Positions 16,867 to 25,477 of a DNA stretch of 64,000 nt are shown one piece after another; the first letter of the stretch is position 1, and each line of letters begins with the position of its first letter. The stretch comes from Caldanaerobius polysaccharolyticus DSM 13641 (lineage in GTDB: Bacteria; Bacillota; Thermoanaerobacteria; Thermoanaerobacterales; Caldanaerobiaceae). The DNA lies in assembly GCF_000427425.1 (NCBI RefSeq), contig NZ_KE386494.1, forward strand, positions 66,857-130,856. The letters run 5' to 3'. The notes beneath the pieces were generated by a model. It was not told the DNA's origin. It searched no databases and saw only the letters and a program-made list of their open reading frames with translations. Made by a program: the position numbers and the translations under genes.

Positions 16867-17814
16867 TTAGCTATTAGAAAGAGGGTTTTTATTTACAGCA
16901 TCCCTTAATTTTTTATCGTCGATGTGAGTGTATATCTGGGTTGTAGACACGTTAGCATGACCCAAAAGGTGTTGCAGCGTTCTTATGTCGACGTTACCGT
17001 ATTTGTACATAAGGGTAGCTGCTGTATGCCTCAATTTATGGGTAGAGTATTTTCGAGAGTCTAAACCAGCTGCTTTAATATACTTTTTTACTATGTACTG
17101 AACAGTCTTTTTGCTTATGCGCCTTTTATTTCTGCTCAGAAAAAGCGCATTTTTATCCTTTACTCCCTCAGTGGGCCTTACCCTCATGTACTCTTTTATA
17201 GCTTTTATGCACGCATTGTTTAAATATACCGTGCGCTGTTTATCGCCTTTTCCTATAACCGTCAGGGTATCGCCCTTTATATCATCGAGATTTATACCTA
17301 CCAGTTCTGATAGGCGAAGGCCGCAGTTTAAAAATATAGTGAGTATCGCCTTATCTCTTTCTTTATAAGCACCATCCACGCAGTTTAAAAGATCTCTGCT
17401 CTCGTCAAGGGTTAGATAAATAGGCTGACGTTGGCTGATTTTTGGAGATTCCAGTTCCTGTGCTGGATTATTATCTAGCACATGAGCTTTACTGACAAGG
17501 TATTTAAAATAAGCCCTGAGGCTAGCGACTTTCCTCGCTCTGGCACGAGCGCTGTTATCTCGCTTATCTGTTACGTAAGATAAAAAGGAGTAAAGATCAC
17601 TTAACGTTATATTTTTTATAAAGTCATAGTCCACGTCGCTTATATCGATGTCTTCTATATTAATGGTTTCTGACATATCGTATTTTTTGTACCATACCAT
17701 ATATCTTAAAAAAAGCTGGAGATCATAAAAGTACGCCTGAACAGTATTAGGTGATTTTGCCTTTATCGTCGCAAGGTAATTTAAAAAATCGCTGAGCACT
17801 TCTGGATATCGCAT
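16867..17814 (-). CDS. Tyrosine recombinase, XerC/XerD-like
   Basis: A 315-residue site-specific recombinase. It has an N-terminal SAM-like core-binding domain (SDFLNYLATIKAKSPNTVQAY) and a C-terminal catalytic domain. The catalytic residues are Arg in CGLRLSELVG, HKLRH, LLGH and the nucleophile Tyr in TQIYTHI. Its size and lack of a mobile-element context suggest chromosomal XerC/D-like dimer resolution rather than a phage integrase. ATG 17814 has an AGAGGGG ribosome binding site. lexA lies downstream in the same direction, so both may share a transcript. Confidence 0.87.
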   Translation of the reverse strand: MRYPEVLSDFLNYLATIKAKSPNTVQAYFYDLQLFLRYMVWYKKYDMSETINIEDIDISDVDYDFIKNITLSDLYSFLSYVTDKRDNSARARARKVASLRAYFKYLVSKAHVLDNNPAQELESPKISQRQPIYLTLDESRDLLNCVDGAYKERDKAILTIFLNCGLRLSELVGINLDDIKGDTLTVIGKGDKQRTVYLNNACIKAIKEYMRVRPTEGVKDKNALFLSRNKRRISKKTVQYIVKKYIKAAGLDSRKYSTHKLRHTAATLMYKYGNVDIRTLQHLLGHANVSTTQIYTHIDDKKLRDAVNKNPLSNS

Positions 17815-17834
17815 AAAATCAACCCCTCTAAATT

Positions 17835-17863
17835 ATTCTATAACATCGAATTTTGTACTGCAA
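17835..17863 (-). promoter_or_regulatory. Probable sigma-A promoter for xer-lexA
   Basis: On the - strand, TTGCAG (17858-17863), a 17-base spacer and TAGAAT (17835-17840). The match is moderate. Confidence 0.5.
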
Positions 17864-17908
17864 GGGGATTCACTCAATTAAAAAATTATTAAATTTAATG
17901 CTTTTATA

Positions 17909-17937
17909 TTGAATTAATCGGATGTATCCTGTAAAAT
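17909..17937 (+). promoter_or_regulatory. Sigma-A promoter for uppP
   Basis: TTGAAT (17909-17914), a 17-base spacer and TAAAAT (17932-17937), about 40 bases before the uppP start. The rest of the gap 17815-17984 is AT-rich with nothing else recognised. Confidence 0.65.
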
Positions 17938-17984
17938 TACTCTGTATTACGTTATTTAACTACTAGAATAGAAAAGGTGATAAC

Positions 17985-18791
17985 ATGATTATTCTGTTGA
18001 AAGCATTTTTAATGGGTATAGTGGAAGGACTTACTGAATTCCTACCTATATCATCCACAGGCCATCTTATAATCGTAGGTGATCTTATAAATTTCAAGGG
18101 AAGCTTTGAAACGATGTTTGAAATCGTGATACAATTAGGTGCTATTTTAGCCGTAGTGTACTATTATAGAAGAAAGATATGGCAATCTCTTAAAAGCTTA
18201 AGGCCCGGCAAATGGGGATTTAACCTCTGGCGCAACATGGTCATCGCATTTATGCCATCGGCTATAATAGGAGTGCTTTTAAATAACTACATCGAAAAAT
18301 ACCTATTTTCATCATTTACAGTGGGAATTGCGATGGTAGTGGGTGCTATCATGTTGTTGATTGTGGAATGGGCTTTTGGCGGTTATAAAATAGATGATAT
18401 AAATGATGTAGACACTAAAAGGTCTCTCTTAATAGGTATTGCTCAGTGCATGTCACTTTTCCCAGGAATGTCCAGATCAGCATCAACCATAATGGGCGGC
18501 ATGATAGCCGGGTTATCAGTTAAGGCTGCTGCAGAGTTTTCATTTTTTCTAGCCATACCCACTATGTTCGCAGCCACAGGGTATTCTCTTTTAAAAAACA
18601 TCACTGCTATGACGGCATCAGAATGGCAAGCACTGGCGGTTGGATTTATTATGTCCTATATCGTGGCGTTATTTGTAGTAGATAGGTTTCTATCGTATTT
18701 AGGGAAACATTCTTTAAAAGTTTTCGCTTATTATAGATTGGTTGTAGGTGCGCTGATGATATGGTTAGTTTTGTCGGGCATTGTTAAATAG
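17985..18791 (+). CDS. uppP: Undecaprenyl-diphosphatase (BacA family)
   Basis: A membrane phosphatase that recycles undecaprenyl pyrophosphate for peptidoglycan synthesis and confers bacitracin tolerance. The 268-residue protein has the family motifs EGLTEFLPISSTGHL near the N-terminus and PGMSRSASTIMGG in the middle, with about eight membrane helices. A good AAAGGTGAT ribosome binding site precedes ATG 17985. It is a single-gene unit with its own promoter and terminator. Confidence 0.95.
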   Translation: MIILLKAFLMGIVEGLTEFLPISSTGHLIIVGDLINFKGSFETMFEIVIQLGAILAVVYYYRRKIWQSLKSLRPGKWGFNLWRNMVIAFMPSAIIGVLLNNYIEKYLFSSFTVGIAMVVGAIMLLIVEWAFGGYKIDDINDVDTKRSLLIGIAQCMSLFPGMSRSASTIMGGMIAGLSVKAAAEFSFFLAIPTMFAATGYSLLKNITAMTASEWQALAVGFIMSYIVALFVVDRFLSYLGKHSLKVFAYYRLVVGALMIWLVLSGIVK

Positions 18792-18824
18792 GACAGGAGA
18801 TAACATTAACTCCTGTCTTTTTTT
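18792..18824 (+). terminator. Intrinsic terminator after uppP
   Basis: Stem GACAGGAG / CTCCTGTC followed by a run of seven T. Confidence 0.88.
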
Positions 18825-18860
18825 GTATACAAAATGAAGCGCTTTAAAATATGTCGAATA

Positions 18861-18889
18861 TTGAAAAATGAGGATATATAAAGTATAAT
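18861..18889 (+). promoter_or_regulatory. Sigma-A promoter for motAB
   Basis: TTGAAA (18861-18866), a 17-base spacer and a perfect TATAAT (18884-18889). No sigma-D (TAAA / GCCGATAA) flagellar promoter was seen, which differs from class III motility control. Confidence 0.75.
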
Positions 18890-18921
18890 AGGGTTTAGAT
18901 GCAAATGAGGAGTGATGTAAA

Positions 18922-19716
18922 GTGGACGTATCAACTTTATTAGGAATGGCAATAGGATTTGGATCACTGATATTGGCATTTGTCCTGGAGGGAGGAAAAG
19001 TAGGGTCGCTGGTCGTAGGCAGCGCCGCGCTAATCGTGTTCGGTGGTACTATCGGTGCTGTCATGACATCGTATAAATTTAAGGACTTTATAAAAATCCC
19101 CGGTCTTTTGATAAAATCCTTTACTGATAGAAATGTAGATATCTCGTCTTTGATTGAAACAATTGTATCGCTGGCAAAAAAGGCAAGACAGGAAGGGCTT
19201 TTAAGCCTGGAAGAAGAATTAAATAGGGGAGATTTAAACGATTTCTTAAAAAGGGGTTTAACTTTTGTAATAGATGGCCTCGATGTAAATTTAATAAAAG
19301 ATATGATGGAATTGGATATGTACATATTTGAGCAAAGGGCTAAAAAGGAAATAAATATATTCCAATCAGCAGGGGGATATGCGCCTACGATGGGTATAAT
19401 CGGTACTGTGATGGGCCTTGTCAACGTGTTGAGTAATTTGTCAAACCCTCAAGAATTAGGTCCCTCTATCGCAGTCGCTTTTATAGCTACTCTTTATGGC
19501 GTATCCAGTGCTAATCTGTTCTGGTTGCCTATAGCAGAAAAGTTGAAACAAAGAGCGGAATCAGATAGAACCGTAAGAGAACTTATTATCGAAGGCATTT
19601 TATCAATACAACAGGGCGAAAATCCGAAGATAATAGAAGAGAAACTGATTTCTTTCTTAGAGAAAAAGGAAAAGAATGCGCATAATGTAGTTCCTGAGTT
19701 AAGTGAAAATATCTGA
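18922..19716 (+). CDS. motA: Flagellar motor stator protein MotA
   Basis: The proton- or sodium-conducting stator subunit has 264 residues and four membrane helices. Family blocks include FVLEGGKVGSLVVGSAALI, a long cytoplasmic loop, AGGYAPTMGIIGTVMGLV and AVAFIATLYGVSSANLFWLP. Start GTG 18922 follows GAGGAGTGAT. It lies 15 bases upstream of motB. No other flagellar genes are in the window. Confidence 0.93.
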   Translation: MDVSTLLGMAIGFGSLILAFVLEGGKVGSLVVGSAALIVFGGTIGAVMTSYKFKDFIKIPGLLIKSFTDRNVDISSLIETIVSLAKKARQEGLLSLEEELNRGDLNDFLKRGLTFVIDGLDVNLIKDMMELDMYIFEQRAKKEINIFQSAGGYAPTMGIIGTVMGLVNVLSNLSNPQELGPSIAVAFIATLYGVSSANLFWLPIAEKLKQRAESDRTVRELIIEGILSIQQGENPKIIEEKLISFLEKKEKNAHNVVPELSENI

Positions 19717-19731
19717 TGGAGTGGTTTTAAT

Positions 19732-20487
19732 ATGCATAGGAAAAACGCGGAATCGTCAGATGAAAAAAATAATTTAGAGAGATGGCTTCTCACGTATTCA
19801 GATCTAATTACGCTTTTGATGATATTTTTTGTAGTCATGTATTCTTTAAGTAGTATTAATTTAAATAAATTTGCACAGCTAGCAAATTCACTGGGGTTGA
19901 GTTTGGGATCTAAGTACGTAATAGGGGAAAATTCCGGTAATTCTTTGATAGATAATAACCTAATAAACAATAACGGCGGCAAAGATTCCAACGCCAATTT
20001 AAAAGGTAACAATAGCGGCGGCGTAGAACAAAAATTACTTTCTTATATTGAGTCAAAACATTTAAGTTCGTATGTAACCTTGTACAGCGACGAGAGAGGA
20101 GTTGTAATAAGCCTTCAAGAACCTCTCTTATTTAAAATAGGATCAGCAGACGTTCTTCCACAAAACAGAAAGATCATCGACAATATATCTCAAATTCTAA
20201 AGACCATTCCTAACTACATAAGAGTAGAGGGATATACGGATGATATTCCTATAAACAACGAGAAGTACAAATCCAACTGGGAGTTATCAGTAGCAAGGGC
20301 TACGAATGTAATTGAGATTCTCGTAGAAAATGGTGTAAACCCCGAAAGGCTAATTGCAGTTGGATATGGACAGTTCAAGCCCGTCGTCCCTAACACCTCA
20401 GAGGAAAACAGAAAAAAAAATAGACGAGTTGACATAGTGATCATGAAGTCTGATTATAACAAGTGGGAGCCATACGGCAAGCCATAA
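19732..20487 (+). CDS. motB: Flagellar motor stator protein MotB
   Basis: The 251-residue stator subunit anchors MotA to peptidoglycan. One N-terminal membrane helix carries the ion-carrying Asp in RWLLTYSDLITLLMIFFVV. A Ser/Asn/Gly-rich linker (about residues 60-100) leads to an OmpA-like peptidoglycan-binding domain (VEGYTDDIPINNEKYKSNW, ANRR-type end KKNRRVDIVI). It forms an operon with motA and ends just before a strong two-way terminator. Confidence 0.93.
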   Translation: MHRKNAESSDEKNNLERWLLTYSDLITLLMIFFVVMYSLSSINLNKFAQLANSLGLSLGSKYVIGENSGNSLIDNNLINNNGGKDSNANLKGNNSGGVEQKLLSYIESKHLSSYVTLYSDERGVVISLQEPLLFKIGSADVLPQNRKIIDNISQILKTIPNYIRVEGYTDDIPINNEKYKSNWELSVARATNVIEILVENGVNPERLIAVGYGQFKPVVPNTSEENRKKNRRVDIVIMKSDYNKWEPYGKP

Positions 20488-20508
20488 AAATAAACTTTAA
20501 AACAAACT

Positions 20509-20550
20509 ATCCCCAATTAGACGAAATAGTTATTTCGTCTAATTGGGGAT
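20509..20550. terminator. Bidirectional terminator between motB and the histidine kinase
   Basis: A perfect 20-bp stem (20509-20528 with 20531-20550) has only GT between the arms. It serves motB (+) and the kinase operon (-). The kinase stop codon (20539-20541) lies inside the right arm. Confidence 0.85.
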
Positions 20551-21900
20551 TATATTAGGAAGGTCAATTACAAAGGTTGTGCCTTCTCCGACTTTGCTTT
20601 CAACGTTAATGCTGCCATCATGGGAGTCTATAATCCGCTTTGCAATAGAAAGGCCCAGGCCCCAGCCTTTATGCTCTTTAGAGCGGGATTTATCTACTCT
20701 GTAAAAGCGCTCAAATATAAAAGGAATATCTTTTTCAGGTATTCCTATGCCTGTATCTCTAATCTCTATCTTCACCTTATCATCCTTTGCAAGGGCTTGT
20801 AACGTTATTTTGCCTCCAGGTTGAGTGTATTTAATGCTATTATCGATAAACGCCCTTAACATCTCCTTAATGAGGTTTTTATCTGCCCAAATGTAAATAT
20901 CGTCTCTACAATTAACTTCTATAATGTGCTCTTTTGATAGCATACGGTAATGTTGAGCTACTCCTTTAATGACGTCGTTTAGCAAAAACCTTTCTTTTTC
21001 TAAATTGATAATTCCATTGTCACTTTTGGCTAAAAACAACAGGCGCTCAGTTAACGCACTCATATCATCGACAAGACCCCTAATAGCGTCAATGCTCTCT
21101 TGCAACACTTCTTTATCTTCTTTACCCCACCTATCTAACATATCTACATAACCCTTTATCGCGGCTATAGGAGTTCTTAGCTCATGAGAAGCATCGGAAA
21201 CAAATCTTTCCTGTTTTTTAAATGAATCTTGTATTCTATCCAGCATATTGTTAAACGTCCTGGCAAGACGTGTGAACTCATCTTCAGGGCCTTGTATTTC
21301 CAATCTTGTATTTAAACCTGTAACGCTTATTTCTTTTACCTTCTTTATTATATAATCAATGGGCCTTACAACTCTTTTTGTAGCCATAAAACCAATAAAA
21401 ACCGATACAAGCACACCAGCTCCATTGGCCAATACCATCACGACGAAAAGCGCTTTTATAAAATCGTATTCATTATCCATGTTTCTAATAATTTGAATAT
21501 AATAGGTACTTTTATTCACCTGAATTTTCTTATTTAAATAAACCAGATGTTTTTCATCTACTTCTGTTTTACTGATTAAATTTATGTTTTTGTTAAAAGG
21601 AATGAGATGAGCATCTTTACTTACATTGTCGGATGAATAAAAAACTTTTCCGCGGCTTGAGTAGACTATTATGCCGATATTATATAGACCTGTATCAAAT
21701 AAATCACTATCGTTAAGAGCGACTTTATAATGCTCATATTTTACTCTCTTTATAACAGTATCAGCCTGACTCCTCACCTGAGATATAGCCTGTTGGATAA
21801 GGTAGTACCTTATGCCTAGTAACACAAAGGCACTCAATGTAATTAATACAGCACACAACAAAATAGCATATGTAAATGCTATTTTAAATGATATTTTCAT
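20539..21900 (-). CDS. Sensor histidine kinase (OmpR-type partner)
   Basis: The 453-residue membrane sensor kinase has two membrane segments bounding an extracellular region of about 110 residues. A HAMP linker (RVVRPIDYIIKKV), the HisKA site SDASHELRTPIAAIKG and an HATPase domain (IDNSIKYTQPGGKI, RDTGIGIPEKD, GWGLGLSI) follow. It overlaps the response regulator gene by four bases. The signal is not evident; a cell-envelope stress role is a guess from architecture. Confidence 0.92.
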   Translation of the reverse strand: MKISFKIAFTYAILLCAVLITLSAFVLLGIRYYLIQQAISQVRSQADTVIKRVKYEHYKVALNDSDLFDTGLYNIGIIVYSSRGKVFYSSDNVSKDAHLIPFNKNINLISKTEVDEKHLVYLNKKIQVNKSTYYIQIIRNMDNEYDFIKALFVVMVLANGAGVLVSVFIGFMATKRVVRPIDYIIKKVKEISVTGLNTRLEIQGPEDEFTRLARTFNNMLDRIQDSFKKQERFVSDASHELRTPIAAIKGYVDMLDRWGKEDKEVLQESIDAIRGLVDDMSALTERLLFLAKSDNGIINLEKERFLLNDVIKGVAQHYRMLSKEHIIEVNCRDDIYIWADKNLIKEMLRAFIDNSIKYTQPGGKITLQALAKDDKVKIEIRDTGIGIPEKDIPFIFERFYRVDKSRSKEHKGWGLGLSIAKRIIDSHDGSINVESKVGEGTTFVIDLPNIIPN

Positions 21901-22583
21901 TTAGCATTCTCCTTTAAAACATACCCTACTCCTCTTACAGTATGGATTAACTTATTTTCATATCCATCGTCGATCTTACTTCTTAGATATCTTATATAAA
22001 CATCTACTATATTCGTATCCCCTAAAAAATCATATCCCCACACCTCACTTAATATTCTATTTCTTGACAACACCACATTCTTATTCTTTAACATGTATTG
22101 CAATAGGTCAAATTCAGTTTTGGTAAGGCTTATATTTATACCTCCCCTTTTTACTGTTCGTGTGGACATATTCAGCACTAAATCTGCTGCCTTAAGTTCT
22201 TCTCCACATCTGTATATTTTCTCCTTGCCTCTAAGCAAAACTCTCATCCTGGCCAACAACTCTTCGATGGCAAAAGGCTTGGTTATGTAATCATCAGCAC
22301 CTATATCCAAACCTAAAACCTTATCATTTACATCACTTTTAGCGGTTAGTAAAATTACAGGAACATCAGAATTCAACCGTACTTTTTTGAGCAATTCAAT
22401 GCCGTCCATGCCCGGCAGCATTATGTCCAAAATTATTATATCATATTCATTGTTCCTTATCTTTTCATAACCTGAAATACCATCATGAGCCACGTCTACG
22501 ATATATCCTTCGTGTCTTAATTCCAGTTCCACAAACCTGGAAATAGGTCTATCATCTTCTACTAACAAGACGCTTTTAGGCAA
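21897..22583 (-). CDS. OmpR-family response regulator
   Basis: The 228-residue two-domain regulator has a receiver (VLLVEDDRPISRF, phospho-Asp in IILDIMLPGMDG, Thr in LLTAKSD, Lys in ITKPF) and a C-terminal winged helix (TKTEFDLLQYMLKN, VDVYIRYLRSKID, TVRGVGYVLK). It lies between a DUF554 gene 10 bases upstream and its kinase, which overlaps it, so all three probably share a transcript. Confidence 0.94.
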   Translation of the reverse strand: MPKSVLLVEDDRPISRFVELELRHEGYIVDVAHDGISGYEKIRNNEYDIIILDIMLPGMDGIELLKKVRLNSDVPVILLTAKSDVNDKVLGLDIGADDYITKPFAIEELLARMRVLLRGKEKIYRCGEELKAADLVLNMSTRTVKRGGINISLTKTEFDLLQYMLKNKNVVLSRNRILSEVWGYDFLGDTNIVDVYIRYLRSKIDDGYENKLIHTVRGVGYVLKENAK

Positions 22584-22593
22584 TTAAATCACC

Positions 22594-23286
22594 TCATAAG
22601 TGAAAAATAAGCTTTATAAGCTGATATACAACAGGCACAAATATAGCTGGTAATAAGTTCCCCACTTTTATGTTTTTTATATCAAGCATATTCAAAGAAA
22701 TTCCGACGATCAATACCCCGCCAATTGCTGACATATCCGCAATAATTGGGTTAATAAGAAGGTCTTTTAAAAACGAGGCCATCAACGTTATAAACCCTTG
22801 ATATATAAAAACCGTTACGGAAGAAAACAGTACGCCTATTCCAAAAGTAGAAGCAAAAACTATAGACGCAATACCATCCAGCATAGATTTCGCATATAGT
22901 ATACTATGATCCCCCTCCAATCCATCCTTTAACGCTCCTACAATAGCCATGGCACCTACACAAAAAATAAGACTAGCTGTTACAAACCCCTTACTTACGC
23001 TAGAATTGCTTCCATTACTCATCTTGCTATGAACTATATCTCCTAGTTTGTTTAGCAGGTATTCAATGCCAATGGCTTCACCGATTATACCGCCGATCAC
23101 AAGACTTACAATGACTAGCAATAAATTATTGTATTTTAAAGCATTGGATAAACCTATGATCATAACGCTTAAGGACAATCCCTGCATTATGGTAGATTTG
23201 TACCTTTCGGGTATTCCCATTTTAAGAAATGCTCCCACAGCACTCCCTACCACGATTGCAGCTACGTTTACTAATGTACCCAACAT
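22594..23286 (-). CDS. DUF554 membrane protein (YdfK/YqgA-like)
   Basis: The 230-residue integral membrane protein has six to seven predicted helices. The family signature is visible as LGTLVNVAAIVVGSAVGAFL and AIVGALKDGLEGD. DUF554 function is unknown, and transport has been suggested. ATG 23286 follows GGGGAGAT. It is the first gene of an operon with a two-component system, so the two-component system may sense something handled by this protein (inference). Confidence 0.85.
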   Translation of the reverse strand: MLGTLVNVAAIVVGSAVGAFLKMGIPERYKSTIMQGLSLSVMIIGLSNALKYNNLLLVIVSLVIGGIIGEAIGIEYLLNKLGDIVHSKMSNGSNSSVSKGFVTASLIFCVGAMAIVGALKDGLEGDHSILYAKSMLDGIASIVFASTFGIGVLFSSVTVFIYQGFITLMASFLKDLLINPIIADMSAIGGVLIVGISLNMLDIKNIKVGNLLPAIFVPVVYQLIKLIFHL

Positions 23287-23316
23287 AACATCTATCTCCC
23301 CTATTGCCTACCTTAC

Positions 23317-23325
23317 ATTATATCA
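23317..23325 (-). promoter_or_regulatory. Extended -10 promoter for the DUF554-regulator-kinase operon
   Basis: TGATATAAT on the - strand has a TGn extension and a perfect -10; the -35 is weak. It lies about 30 bases before the DUF554 start. Confidence 0.55.
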
Positions 23326-23356
23326 CACTCATTTCAGCGAAAGTAGACATAATTTT

Positions 23357-23391
23357 AAAGAAGGACACCATCTTTAGATGTCCTTCTTTTT
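23357..23391. terminator. Terminator downstream of the flavin oxidoreductase
   Basis: Stem AAAGAAGGACA (23357-23367) / TGTCCTTCTTT (23379-23389). The + direction has the better T-run, but the only gene reading into it is the - strand oxidoreductase ending at 23409. Confidence 0.7.
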
Positions 23392-23408
23392 GAAACGCAA
23401 TTAAAAGG

Positions 23409-25343
23409 TCAAACCTTAACAGCCATCCTTGCCGCTTCTTCTATAGCTACCAGTGCATCCCTGGCCCGTACTGCATCGCCTACAATATATACCTCTGGCA
23501 CCTTATCCTTTATCCTCTGTTCAAGGGGATTGTACGCTACAGCTCCCATTGCAAGAACAATTGTATCAAATCCTGTTAGTTTTTCTATTTTTTCATCTTT
23601 TTCATATATCACGCCATCATCCAGGAATTCTTTGACAACAGCATTTGTAATGGTCTTTACACCGTACTTATTAAGTCTCTTCATCAAAAAATACTTTACT
23701 GCATCCTGTTCACCTCTTGCTATCTCTGGCAGCATTTCTATTATAGTTACATTATGATGGTGCTCGCCAAGGAAGTCAGCTGTCTCCGCGCCAACCATAC
23801 CTCCGCCTACGATCAGGACGTTCATGCCTACTTCTTTTTTGCCTTCCAACACATCTACAGCTTTCACAAATCTTGGATTATCAATACCCTTGATATTGGG
23901 TACCAAAGGCACACCACCGGTAGCCAGCACAACTACGTCCGGCTTTTCTCTTTCAATAAGATCCTCAGTTACCTCCACACCTAGTCTGTAATTTACACCA
24001 TACTTCTTGCCCATAGTTATATAATATCGGAGAGCTTTTAGTATGTCCTGTTTAGCAGGCGGTATAGCACCTATTCTGTACTGTCCACCTAAAACATTTT
24101 CTTTTTCATACAAGGTTACAATATGGCCTCTCTTTGCCAGAATCCACGCCGCTTCAAGGCCACCAGGCCCACCACCAACCACCATAATCTTTTTGGGTTT
24201 TTCGGCTTTCTCTATCTTGAGCTCTCCTTCTCTGCACGCAAAAGGATTGACAAGGCAGGAAATATGCGGTTGATCAGGATCAAATAGATATCCCGCGCAG
24301 GCCTGCATGCATCCAATACAAGGTGATATTTCATCGATCGCACCTGCAGCTACCTTATTAGGAAGCTCTGGATCAGCAAGGGATTCTCTTCCCATTGCAA
24401 CCATATCGGCTTTTCCTGTCTCCAGGATATCCTCAGCCAGCACAGGATCGTTAATTCTTCCAACAGCGATTACCGGAATTTTTACTGCTTTTTTTATCTC
24501 CTCGGCAGCATAGACGTTAAAGCCTGGAGGCATTGCCGCTGGGGCAATTATATATTGCGTACTCGCATAAACTCCTGCTGATACGTGAATAGCGTCGACC
24601 CCTGCTTCCTCCATAACCCGTGCTACCGCTCTTGAATCATCAATATTTCTACCTCCCACGACTTTCTCATCGCCGCTGAGCCTGAATATAATCGGGTAAC
24701 CGTTGCCGACCTTTTTTCTGATGTTTTTAACGATTTCTACAGGGAATTTCATCCTGCTCATAAAATCTCCACCAAACTCGTCGATACGCTTATTTGTGTA
24801 AGGAGACATAAATTGTGCGATAAGATAACCGTGAGCGCCATGCACTTCTACAGCGTCAAATCCAGCATCCCTTGCCCTTCTGGCTGCATCCCCAAATTTT
24901 TCTATTAATTCATATACCTCTTCTGTAGTAAGCTCGCGCGGTATTTCTCTTTCAATAGGACATGGTATGGGGGACGGTGCCACCGGCTGTCCGTTTATTT
25001 TATCATGGGTGGTCTGCCTCCCAGCATGGTGCAACTGTATTGCTATTTTGGCCCCGTATTTATGAACTTCGTCCACAATTTTTTTCCACGCAGGGATGAA
25101 ACTGTCATCCCATATACCGGGTTCATCCCATGGAGAGCCTTTCCCCAGAGGATCTACGGCTGTAGCCTCTACAATCAAAAGCCCATATCCTCCTTTTGCT
25201 CTTGTTGCAAAATAAGTAACATGTGCGTCCGTAGGACTTCCGTCAGGCCTGGCCAGCCCAGTGGCCATTGGTGGCACAACAAACCGGTTCTTCACCTCCA
25301 TTGTTCCTATCTTGATTGGCGAGAAAAGCATCGAAAACCGCAT
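23409..25343 (-). CDS. NADH:flavin oxidoreductase, 2,4-dienoyl-CoA reductase / 2-enoate reductase type
   Basis: This 644-residue multi-domain enzyme has an N-terminal Old Yellow Enzyme TIM barrel with FMN (SPIKIGTMEVKNRFVVPPMA, EVHGAHGYLIAQFMSPYTNK). A 4Fe-4S site (CIGCMQAC followed by a later Cys in SCLVNPF) comes next. A C-terminal FAD/NAD(P)H domain has two Rossmann motifs (VVGGGPGGLEAA and IVGGGMVGAETA). Such enzymes reduce activated C=C bonds with NAD(P)H. The exact substrate cannot be told; FadH-like, enoate reductase or steroid-reductase roles are possible. ATG 25343 follows GGGAGGG. It appears monocistronic. Confidence 0.88.
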   Translation of the reverse strand: MRFSMLFSPIKIGTMEVKNRFVVPPMATGLARPDGSPTDAHVTYFATRAKGGYGLLIVEATAVDPLGKGSPWDEPGIWDDSFIPAWKKIVDEVHKYGAKIAIQLHHAGRQTTHDKINGQPVAPSPIPCPIEREIPRELTTEEVYELIEKFGDAARRARDAGFDAVEVHGAHGYLIAQFMSPYTNKRIDEFGGDFMSRMKFPVEIVKNIRKKVGNGYPIIFRLSGDEKVVGGRNIDDSRAVARVMEEAGVDAIHVSAGVYASTQYIIAPAAMPPGFNVYAAEEIKKAVKIPVIAVGRINDPVLAEDILETGKADMVAMGRESLADPELPNKVAAGAIDEISPCIGCMQACAGYLFDPDQPHISCLVNPFACREGELKIEKAEKPKKIMVVGGGPGGLEAAWILAKRGHIVTLYEKENVLGGQYRIGAIPPAKQDILKALRYYITMGKKYGVNYRLGVEVTEDLIEREKPDVVVLATGGVPLVPNIKGIDNPRFVKAVDVLEGKKEVGMNVLIVGGGMVGAETADFLGEHHHNVTIIEMLPEIARGEQDAVKYFLMKRLNKYGVKTITNAVVKEFLDDGVIYEKDEKIEKLTGFDTIVLAMGAVAYNPLEQRIKDKVPEVYIVGDAVRARDALVAIEEAARMAVKV

Positions 25344-25477
25344 AAAAATTTACCCTCCCTTTCAACTTTTTCTAACAAAGGATATAGACAAAGTAATTAT
25401 CTACATCTAGTCTAAATTATATACTGTCGACCTTACTATAATTATTTTACTACTTCATTCTCTTTTAGCCAATTATA

